A DNA stretch of 64,000 bases from Gilliamella bombicola (GTDB lineage Bacteria; Pseudomonadota; Gammaproteobacteria; Enterobacterales; Orbaceae), in assembly GCF_900094945.1 (NCBI RefSeq), contig NZ_FMAQ01000010.1, positions 1-64,000 on the forward strand. Reading direction: 5' to 3'. A program made the position numbers and the translations under genes. Shown here piece after piece: positions 57,501 through 64,000 of the stretch (the stretch's first letter is position 1; each line of letters starts with the position of its first letter). The notes under the pieces are model-generated. The model worked only from the letters and a program-made list of their open reading frames with translations, was not told the origin of the DNA and ran no database searches.

Positions 57501-57722
57501 ATGTACGAATGGGACTTAGTTAACATATTTTATTTTTTGCTTAGAGTTATCTTTGTTTATGCACCAATGCATTTCTGGTATTTTTATCTTTCCTTATTGA
57601 TTGTAGGAATTATACTTGTAAAATCAAGTAAGAATAAGTTTTCTTATGGTTTAGGTATTTTTTCTATTATGTTTATTGTCTTTAGTTATGTATATTCAAT
57701 CGTTTTTTGGATAAAACTATAA
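57501..57722 (+). CDS. Small membrane protein with two predicted helices
   Basis: 73 residues: a hydrophobic N-terminal part (IFYFLLRVIFVYAPMHFWYF continuing LSLLIVGIILV), a short basic loop KSSKNKF, and a C-terminal helix (IFSIMFIVFSYVYSIVFWI). Aromatic residues are abundant. No clear Shine-Dalgarno, and the sequence is low in complexity, so it could be chance in A+T-rich DNA. Confidence 0.45.
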   Translation: MYEWDLVNIFYFLLRVIFVYAPMHFWYFYLSLLIVGIILVKSSKNKFSYGLGIFSIMFIVFSYVYSIVFWIKL

Positions 57723-57771
57723 AAAAATAATTGCACATACATCGTTATTAGCAATAACCAATTAAAAATCT

Positions 57772-57807
57772 GTCAGAAAAGATATTGATTTTATTTAGTT
57801 TTTTTTT
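57772..57807 (+). repeat. Short interspersed repeat K, copy 4, start of second cassette upstream region
   Basis: GTCAGAAAAGATATTGATTT then TATTTAG and a T-tract. From here to 58000 the sequence parallels 921-1155 upstream of surface-protein gene 1. Confidence 0.7.
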
Positions 57808-57999
57808 GGTGGTTTTTAGTCAAAAATACCACCAAAACCATACCCCAAAATACGTCAACACAAGCTTAAACTTATCCATTTAACAAAAAAATTAGCACAT
57901 TATTTTTCAATCGGCTATAATTTAGGCTCCCTTATAGCAAGGGAATGCTCATTAGTTGAGTGGTTAATTTTAAAAAAATAAAATAAAACAAAAAGTTAA

Positions 58000-58028
58000 T
58001 TGACAGGATAATCGAAATGCGCTATCAT
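58000..58028 (+). promoter_or_regulatory. Sigma-70 promoter of surface-protein gene 2
   Basis: TTGACA (58000-58005), 17-bp spacer, TATCAT (58023-58028). All 29 bp are identical to the promoter at 1156-1184, although the flanks have diverged. Confidence 0.8.
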
Positions 58029-58032
58029 AATC

Positions 58033-58053
58033 GGCATCTGGCATCTGGCATCT
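58033..58053 (+). repeat. Heptanucleotide tandem repeat (GGCATCT)x3
   Basis: Three perfect 7-bp units plus a partial GGCAT, starting 5 bp after the -10 box. Same unit length, copy number and place as at locus 1, with one base changed in the unit (C for A at position 6). Units here do not create ATG codons. The single ATG at 58057 is out of frame with the gene. Confidence 0.85.
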
Positions 58054-58189
58054 GGCATGCCAAATCTACGCCCTAAATCTTTTTCAATATCACCGTAGTC
58101 GAAATCAGACTCAATTCTTATTTTTATCACCAAAGTTATCGAACCTGACTTCATCGCTGAGGTCGAGGAACTTACTTTTCCTAGCTAAT

Positions 58190-59665
58190 TTGTCTAAATT
58201 ATTCAAGTCATGGTTGGTTTCTGTACCGTTGTTGCTATTGCTGTATTCGCAAAGTTCTCAGGCATTATCGGCGCAAACCACAAAGGTTATTGAGGGGAAT
58301 GCACCTTATTTAACGTTTGATGGTGGTCGAACTAGGGCGAATTCAGTGGATAGTTTATTGGCTATTACATTGCCTGATGGTAGAACCATCACGCCGTCAA
58401 CTAATACATCAGACACAACAAATCCGATAAAGTTAATTAACGGAAGAACTTTGGGTGATATAAGCATGTCGGTACCATCATCAACTAATTTATTGAATTT
58501 AAATGATTTAGTGAATAGATATCATTATTGGGGAGATGATGATGGAGATGGACAGGGGGCAAATGGCATAACAGCGACGGGGAGTATATCGGTAAGTTTC
58601 ACTGACAAGAATGGCCATACAGTAAGTCGTAGCGATACATTAGATATATGTGATGCGCCTTATAAGGTAACATTAAGTAGTACTGGAGGCAGCTTAGCTA
58701 CACAGTATGGCGTGCCGAATAGCAGTATTTTCAGTGGTAGTACGGTGTCGTATTATATCAATCCAAATGAATTGCCAAAAATCTGTTACGTAAGGGTGAA
58801 TTTGATATATGGCGGTGGTAATCTTGATTTTAGAGATAATCCTAGCCTTGCTGGTCCAGCCAGCATTTGGGATCAAAATAGGGGTTTTTTAGTTCAGTCA
58901 ACAAGTTTGTCATCTTACGATCTTAATTTTCCGACAACGGGTTTAGATGGTTTGTATTTTGATTTAGATATAGGTGGAGTGGATGGAAGTGAGTTGATGT
59001 GGTCTGTTGTTACGAATGGTAGTATAAGGGCAACGGTGAGTTGGACAAGGCCTCATTCTGGTTCATTCATAGATCCGGAGAGAAATAGCAGACCGGCTGA
59101 TATTTGGATTAGTGATAAATCCCATTATGTAACACGGGTAATGTTAAATGGTCCTAGAGCGGATAGTAATCAGATAAGTTCAGCAAATCCTAGTCCACTA
59201 ACTGTACCCTCTTTGCCGCAGACTTTTGAGTTGGTGGGAAGGGATAGTCGTGGTAATGAGGTGAGGTATGGATTTGTGTTGAGGCAGTGGTTCGTCAATC
59301 GCGGTGGTAAACACGATACCCAGTCTAATCAAATATCTTGGTGTAGCCGTTTGGGTTATCGTCTTGCTAAGGTAAAGGATTTGACTAACGCGAAATGTGG
59401 TGTGCATCATTATTTCCCATGCTCTGGAGGCATAGATGGCGCCACGCCTAGGTCATCTGATAATAATTACATGCGTCATATAGGTGCAGGTTTTTTCACT
59501 GAGTGGGGCTATATGAACTATTATGCTGATGTGGGTTTCGTCTATAACTACTATTGGGCAAGCGACGTAGCTGGTAGCACTCCGTTTGCTGTCAGTTCTG
59601 GCGGCGGTGTTGTTTACAGCTACATAGCGTCCAGTGACCTCTATGCTGTTTGCACCTCACCTTAG
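58190..59665 (+). CDS. Secreted lectin-like surface protein 2 (adhesin candidate)
   Basis: 491 residues from TTG 58190. Signal segment WLVSVPLLLLLYSQSSQALS, acidic DDDGDGQG stretch, Ig-like region with TATGSISVSFTDKNG, TQYGVPNSS, NFPTTGLDGLYFDLDIGG, and a C-terminal domain WCSRLGYRLAKVKDLTNAKC...IGAGFFTEWGYMNYY...YYWASD...YAVCTSP. From memory of the family, this last domain resembles the C-type-lectin-like tip of intimin/invasin-type adhesins. The frame is open back to 58031 and reads like the N-terminal region of paralogue 1 (GIWHLACQIYALN... against GIWHMACQTYALN...). The true start may therefore lie upstream, for example CTG 58052. Neither candidate has a Shine-Dalgarno. R and K repeats follow it. 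Confidence 0.75.
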   Translation: MSKLFKSWLVSVPLLLLLYSQSSQALSAQTTKVIEGNAPYLTFDGGRTRANSVDSLLAITLPDGRTITPSTNTSDTTNPIKLINGRTLGDISMSVPSSTNLLNLNDLVNRYHYWGDDDGDGQGANGITATGSISVSFTDKNGHTVSRSDTLDICDAPYKVTLSSTGGSLATQYGVPNSSIFSGSTVSYYINPNELPKICYVRVNLIYGGGNLDFRDNPSLAGPASIWDQNRGFLVQSTSLSSYDLNFPTTGLDGLYFDLDIGGVDGSELMWSVVTNGSIRATVSWTRPHSGSFIDPERNSRPADIWISDKSHYVTRVMLNGPRADSNQISSANPSPLTVPSLPQTFELVGRDSRGNEVRYGFVLRQWFVNRGGKHDTQSNQISWCSRLGYRLAKVKDLTNAKCGVHHYFPCSGGIDGATPRSSDNNYMRHIGAGFFTEWGYMNYYADVGFVYNYYWASDVAGSTPFAVSSGGGVVYSYIASSDLYAVCTSP

Positions 59666-59772
59666 CTTTTAGTCCTTTGGCTAAGGGAGGGAAATGATGT
59701 AAATAGAGGATAATTTGTCAAAGAACAGCGCTGTCCGCGCTGTTGCGATTGAAAGCTACAGTCTATTCTAGT

Positions 59773-60071
59773 GTGGTAAGGTTTAGGATGTTTTGACCTT
59801 TAGTGAAAAAAATAGTTATAGTGTCCACGTCCGAGTTTAAACAATTAAAGCGAATTCCTTACCTCCCCCCTCGCTTTAAGTTACAGAACATGGTCTGCGG
59901 TTACTACGCTACTTATCTCTTTGAAGCCACCTATATTCAAATTTGTTTCAGACAAATTTGTGTTTCCGATTGAAGCATAGCATCGCTATCATTCTTGTTT
60001 GACGTGCTGATCTCGCTCGGTTATTGGCACATTATGACGACGGAATAAGATAGGCAACATAACCTTGAGTG
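59773..60071 (+). repeat. Interspersed repeat R, copy D
   Basis: Same orientation as copy C and more diverged. Recognisable parts are GTGTCCACGTCCGAG, AAAGCGAATTCC, CAAATTTGTTTCAGACAAATTTG, TTGACGTGCTGATCTCGCTC, and the GGCAACATAACCTTGAG end. The 11-bp inverted repeat is degraded. It starts about 110 bp after the surface-protein gene 2 stop. Confidence 0.75.
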
Positions 60072-60123
60072 GTTTTTATGAGTTACTTTTTATCAAAAGA
60101 AACGCAATAATTATCCAAAAATC

Positions 60124-60158
60124 AGCCAGGAAAGTTATTGATTTTATTGAAGTTTTTA
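60124..60158 (+). repeat. Short interspersed repeat K, copy 5
   Basis: GCCAGGAAAGTTATTGATTT then TATTGAAG and a T-tract, about 50 bp after R copy D. This gives a K-gene-R-K arrangement for the second cassette. No promoter or gene follows before the terminator of the heme receptor gene. Confidence 0.65.
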
Positions 60159-60326
60159 TTTTGCTGTTTTTAAACAAATCAATTACTTACATAACTACGG
60201 TAGGACGCTGATGACCAACAAGTCCGCAAAATCAACAATAACTTACTCTAGGCAATAGCCATTTAACTGCTAAAGAGTGGTTAATAATTTTATTAAAATT
60301 TTTCATGATTTTACCAAAGAAAACGT

Positions 60327-60355
60327 AAAAAAAAACAACCCGTCTAAACGGGTTG
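60327..60355 (-). terminator. Terminator of the heme receptor operon
   Basis: Perfect 8-bp stem CAACCCGT / ACGGGTTG with CTAA loop. On the minus strand it is followed by a nine-T tract. It lies about 30 bp past the receptor stop. Confidence 0.85.
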
Positions 60356-60387
60356 ATCCAAAACAACACATCATTTTTGATTTACAA

Positions 60388-62691
60388 TTAAAAATCAATA
60401 TCCATACCTAATTGGAATGTTCTACCCGGTGCGGTAAACATTTCTAGATATTTATAATTTGATGTTTTGTATAGTTTATTATTACTTAGATAATCCCAGT
60501 ATTTTTGGTCGGTCAGATTATAAATACCACCGCTTAATTTTACGTTTTTAGTGATATTAATATAACCTGTTAAATCAACAATTCCATGTCCTGCAATTCT
60601 AAAATAGTCATCGGTTGAATCTTTGATTGGCTTACCGTCATTGTTGTAGGTTTCACGCGTTGTGCCGTCTGTTTTTTTGCCTTTTTGGAAGGTTGTGGTC
60701 AATGCGAAACCATAGTATTTGTTAGGGTCATCCCATGCTAGACCAATGATGCTTTTTAATGGTGATATGGTGTCCATTTCGATATATTTGTCGCCTAGAT
60801 AGCTAGATTTTGATTTACCTTGGTTGTAGCCGATAGCAAGTCTTGCGCTTAAACCGTTTATAGATTCAAACCATGTGCCTATATTAAATTCACTGCTGAG
60901 TTCGGCACCGTAAATGTAGGCTTTATCTCGGTTTTCCGATTGATAAACGATACGGTTACCTGTTCCGACAAAATTCTTTTTGTAACGAGAATAAGCAATG
61001 AAGTTTTTGTATTTATTATAAAAAGCTGCCGTTGATAATGTAACGCCTGCCGTTGGTTGTCCTTTTAGTCCTAATTCAAAATTATCACTGGTTTCGGTTT
61101 TTAGATTAGAATCACCCACGAGTACATACATTTGGCTATGCGCTAAATATGAACCATATAATTGGTTTTGATTTGGCATTTGTGCGCCACGTTTGTATTG
61201 TAAGTAAGTGGTCATATTTGGGGTGATGTCATACATTAATGACATGGATGGTAATATTTTAAAATCACTATTGCCGTTGTACTGTTTGCCAAGTTGACTT
61301 GAGTTTATGTTTGTTACACTCATGTTTTCAAGATGACGCGGTTTGGTGTTTTGGTATATTGCTCTTGCTCCTGGGACCAAATAGAAGTTATTGCTGTTAT
61401 TGACGTTAAAGCTAATACGATCTTCAACAAATCCACCTAATTGATAACTACGGCTATCAGCTTGAGGCTTGGTGTAATCGCCATCCGGAAAGATTCTTCC
61501 ATATTGTGATTTTGCCGATGTGTAAAATGGTGATTCATCTTTGCTCCATTTTGCATTTAAACCCGCACTGATTTTTTGATTTTCATAATTTTTTAAGAGG
61601 GTTGTAATAAAGTTATAAGCCTTGGTGTTGTAGTGTGTTTGTGTGTTGAAATTGCCTCTAGATGTGTGTTTTAAGTCTGTATTATCGTAAACGTGAGTTT
61701 GTTGATAATTGAGTTGGGTGGTTAAGCTATCAATCCAGCTAATGTTGGTTGGTTTCCATTGATCTTTGATGGCTAGATTAAAACGGTTATTTTTGCTTCT
61801 TTGGTGATCAAAGGATTCGATTTTTTTACCATATTTATCCCATGTGTCGTAATGTGAATTTTTGGTTTTGCCGTTGTAATCAGCAGTGGTATTAAGTAAA
61901 TGTTCATCATTCATTTGCCATCCGAATCCAGCCAATATTGAATTTGAATGCCAATTTTCTGGGTAATTGTTGATTGAATCACCATGATTGCGACCTTGCT
62001 GACCATCACGACGACTTAATACAAGAATGCCATTAAGGTAATCATCACCACCTGCTATGGTTAATCCTTGATGGTAACTTCTATCGGTACTGTCATAATT
62101 GTTTTGGAAGCCAAAATAGCTTGTTTTGCCAGGGTATAGGTAGTAACTTGCAGTTTTGGTTTGGAATGATACCGATCCTCCTAATGCATTGTTAGCATTA
62201 CTAACGGATGTTGCACCTGATTGGATATCGACTTTGTTATACATGTAGGTATCAATATAATCACGCCCAATGCCGTAAGTACCAAATCCAGCTCGACCTA
62301 CTGAGTTGACGCGTCCTTGTGCGATGGGTAAGGGCATGCCGTCAATGTCGATGGAAACTCGGTTGGCATCTAAACCGCGAATGTTATAGCCAGTAAATCC
62401 ACCGCGATCCCAACTACTTTTACCACTGCCAGATCCTGAAATGTTCCCCGGCGCTGAAATAAGCGGTTGATAGCGCATAAGTGTGCCAAAATTGGTTCCG
62501 CCATCGCGTCTGATTTCTTGTTCAGAAATTTCGGTATTAGTGCCGGTTTTTTTTGTTGCTTCGTGTGCAGTGACTGTCATAACGTCATTGTACTTTTCTT
62601 TATCATTATTTTCTGCTGCGATTGCGGGCATGATAAAGGACAAGCTTAAAGCCAATGTGCTAGTTTTTTTAAAATGAGTAAAGTTAAGCAT
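60388..62691 (-). CDS. TonB-dependent heme/hemoglobin-type outer-membrane receptor
   Basis: 767 residues from ATG 62691. Signal peptide (TLALSLSFIMPAIAAEN), TonB box DVMTVTAHE, plug with GYNIRGLDANRVSIDIDGMPLP and ALGGSVSFQTK, and a 22-strand barrel ending in an aromatic (GMDIDF). The segment KRGAQMPNQNQLYGSY sits where heme receptors carry FRAP/NPNL motifs, and the neighbour encodes a heme-binding-like protein, so heme or hemoprotein uptake is most likely. Another substrate of the hemoglobin/transferrin receptor family is possible. AAAGGAAT precedes ATG 62691. The longer frame from 62709 uses that site as codons. Second gene after the binding protein, 106 bp apart. Confidence 0.85.
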   Translation of the reverse strand: MLNFTHFKKTSTLALSLSFIMPAIAAENNDKEKYNDVMTVTAHEATKKTGTNTEISEQEIRRDGGTNFGTLMRYQPLISAPGNISGSGSGKSSWDRGGFTGYNIRGLDANRVSIDIDGMPLPIAQGRVNSVGRAGFGTYGIGRDYIDTYMYNKVDIQSGATSVSNANNALGGSVSFQTKTASYYLYPGKTSYFGFQNNYDSTDRSYHQGLTIAGGDDYLNGILVLSRRDGQQGRNHGDSINNYPENWHSNSILAGFGWQMNDEHLLNTTADYNGKTKNSHYDTWDKYGKKIESFDHQRSKNNRFNLAIKDQWKPTNISWIDSLTTQLNYQQTHVYDNTDLKHTSRGNFNTQTHYNTKAYNFITTLLKNYENQKISAGLNAKWSKDESPFYTSAKSQYGRIFPDGDYTKPQADSRSYQLGGFVEDRISFNVNNSNNFYLVPGARAIYQNTKPRHLENMSVTNINSSQLGKQYNGNSDFKILPSMSLMYDITPNMTTYLQYKRGAQMPNQNQLYGSYLAHSQMYVLVGDSNLKTETSDNFELGLKGQPTAGVTLSTAAFYNKYKNFIAYSRYKKNFVGTGNRIVYQSENRDKAYIYGAELSSEFNIGTWFESINGLSARLAIGYNQGKSKSSYLGDKYIEMDTISPLKSIIGLAWDDPNKYYGFALTTTFQKGKKTDGTTRETYNNDGKPIKDSTDDYFRIAGHGIVDLTGYINITKNVKLSGGIYNLTDQKYWDYLSNNKLYKTSNYKYLEMFTAPGRTFQLGMDIDF

Positions 62692-62797
62692 TTTATTCCT
62701 TTCAAACATAATAAATTAAATAATACGCTTCAATTGCTTCGCTTAAAATTGTTATAAATTAAATATAATTATTATGTTACAAATTAGTTATCCAATA

Positions 62798-63649
62798 TTA
62801 TTGAGGATAAAAATGTTGATAAAGTATTTGGGCAACTTCGTCAACTCTTGGTCCAATACCAAAAAGATAGCTATCGTCAATGGCAATAATGCGGTGATTT
62901 TTATAAGCCGATGTTTCTGTTATTCCTGCAATAGTATTTAATTTTTCCATTCCACCTAATTGTTCAATTGAATGTTTGTTTAATACAATAATTTCAGGAT
63001 CCATGGCAATTAGGGATTCCGCTGTATAGGTTTTGTAGCTTGTATGTTTGGCAAGATTTTCCCCTCCTGCGATAGTGATGAGGGCATCGGCGGTGGTATT
63101 TTTACCTGCGACCGAATTCGTTCCACCCATGCTCATTAAAAAAAGGACTTTTGGCTTATTAGGGTGATTGCTGATTTTTTCTTGAATTTTTGTTAGGTTG
63201 GTTTTTATTTTGTTGATTAACAGTTGCCCTTGTGGTTGTTTATTTAATTTATCGGCAATTTTCTCGATATTAGCATAAAGTAATTCGGTCGTTCCCGGTA
63301 CTCGTTGTAACGATAAAACATCAACTTTTGCTTGAGTGACTTGGCTTATGATGTTATCAGGCTCGGCATCACTTAATGTAATAAATAGCGAGGGTTTAAG
63401 CGATAAGATTCCTTCAATATTTAACAATTTCCAATAACCAATTTGAGGAAGCTGTTTGGCTTTACTAGGATAACTACTTGTTTTGTCTACACCAACAACC
63501 TGATCGCCTGCCCCAAGGGCAAAAACGATCTCAGTTAAAGAGCCTCCAGCAATAACAATTCTTTCATTCGCAAAGCTTAAATTAATAAAGCTGTTAAAGC
63601 CGAAAATGAATAAAAATAGTCCTAATTTTGCGAAAAAATTTTTCTTCAT
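62798..63649 (-). CDS. hmuT: Periplasmic heme-binding protein, HmuT-like
   Basis: 283 residues, class III (BtuF/HmuT) periplasmic binding protein. Signal peptide ending near NLSFANE, then RIVIAGGSLTEIVFALGAGDQVVGVDKTSSYP, IGYWKLLNIEGILSLKPSLFI, and FLMSMGGTNSVAGKNTTADALI, which are typical of hemin-binding proteins. The Tyr in IGYWKL is a plausible heme ligand. It passes heme to an ABC permease (hmuUV) that is not visible and may lie elsewhere. First gene of the unit, with a good Fur box about 50 bp upstream. Confidence 0.88.
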   Translation of the reverse strand: MKKNFFAKLGLFLFIFGFNSFINLSFANERIVIAGGSLTEIVFALGAGDQVVGVDKTSSYPSKAKQLPQIGYWKLLNIEGILSLKPSLFITLSDAEPDNIISQVTQAKVDVLSLQRVPGTTELLYANIEKIADKLNKQPQGQLLINKIKTNLTKIQEKISNHPNKPKVLFLMSMGGTNSVAGKNTTADALITIAGGENLAKHTSYKTYTAESLIAMDPEIIVLNKHSIEQLGGMEKLNTIAGITETSAYKNHRIIAIDDSYLFGIGPRVDEVAQILYQHFYPQ

Positions 63650-63696
63650 CGTTTATTTCCTGTTGATTAGTTATTTTTTAATCGAAATACTATAAT

Positions 63697-63716
63697 GAAA
63701 ATGATAACCATTATCA
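63697..63716 (-). promoter_or_regulatory. Fur box upstream of hmuT
   Basis: GAAAATGATAACCATTATC (63697-63715) matches 17 of 19 positions of the Fur consensus. The 7-1-7 core TGATAACCATTATCA has one mismatch. It predicts iron repression of hmuT and the receptor. Confidence 0.85.
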
Positions 63717-63937
63717 ACAAGGTAACGATATTTATTTTTGCAACGATAAAAATTTCAATAGGATTGCATGATGTTTTGAGAATTTTAATTAGTAGTAAAT
63801 TTAATTTATTGGACTATTTTTTATAGATTAAAACATCGCCAAATTTGTGCCTAAAAACTTTGTTACAGATATCCAAATAAAAATATACATAAAAATATCA
63901 AATTGTTATAAAAAAATAAATAAAAAATATTGCTAAA

Positions 63938-63952
63938 TGATAATAATTATTA
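63938..63952. promoter_or_regulatory. Second Fur-like box near the window end
   Basis: TGATAATAATTATTA has one mismatch to the 7-1-7 Fur core. It lies about 290 bp from the hmuT start, so it may serve a divergent iron gene to the right of the window. Confidence 0.55.
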
Positions 63953-64000
63953 TTTAATTTATGAAGATTATTTGTTCAAGAATTGTTGTTATGAAATCAT

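Noticed and set aside
53618-57800. Integrated mobile element at tRNA-Arg
   Set aside because: No integrase, no duplicated tRNA 3' end and no phage or plasmid genes were seen. Only the gene content is suggestive.

Overview
The window looks like chromosome from a low-GC gammaproteobacterium. The housekeeping genes (pssA, ydiK, ribB, srmB, trmA, yaeP, waaC/waaF/hldD, cmoM, plsC, tamA/tamB, hpt, tadA, dapB, fklB, bamE, dusA, rep) all read as close relatives of the Escherichia coli proteins at nearly identical lengths, but the DNA is very A+T rich. With a type I-F-like CRISPR array, heme and catecholate iron uptake and putrescine import, this best fits a gut-associated Orbaceae-like bacterium (Gilliamella or relatives). 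The genus is inference from gene content only.

Layout. 1-208: the trailer end of a CRISPR array. 250-2880: interspersed repeats, a strong promoter with a heptanucleotide repeat, and a secreted lectin-like surface protein. 3164-6354: pssA, ydiK, ecotin. 6695-11235: a potFGHI putrescine ABC importer whose two permeases carry extra N-terminal membrane segments. 11352-12340: FMN riboswitch and ribB. 12554-15809: Fur-box-preceded siderophore esterase and FepA receptor. 15997-18231: M20 amidohydrolase with YjiG/YjiH. 18797-19461: paired SMR efflux subunits. 19559-25502: ahpC, srmB, trmA, a candidate small RNA and an orphan CusRS-like two-component system. 25495-29791: yaeP and LPS inner-core genes (waaC, waaF, hldD, kdsD-like). 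30066-34834: a DeoR-regulated tetronate (D-threonate type) catabolic operon. 34893-38306: cmoM, plsC, a methyltransferase-only MnmC and a lipoprotein. 38486-38860: another interspersed repeat pair with no gene attached. 39052-50466: tamBA, hpt, tadA, dapB, an MFS transporter, fklB, bamE, dusA. 50571-53406: rep and a secreted unknown. 53618-57722: tRNA-Arg(TCT) followed by a region of orphan lipoproteins, a hexapeptide acetyltransferase and small proteins. 57772-60158: a second copy of the surface-protein cassette. 60388-63649: Fur-box-preceded heme receptor and heme-binding protein.

The most unusual theme is the pair of surface-protein loci at the two ends of the window. They share a conserved upstream region, the same 29-bp sigma-70 promoter, and three copies of a 7-bp repeat immediately after the -10 box. 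Members of two interspersed repeat families (called R and K here) lie around them. A further R-K pair at 38486-38860 has no gene attached and could be a scar or an empty site. This resembles a modular, possibly phase-variable adhesin cassette system.

All calls were made by reading the sequence and recalling family sequences. No database search was run.
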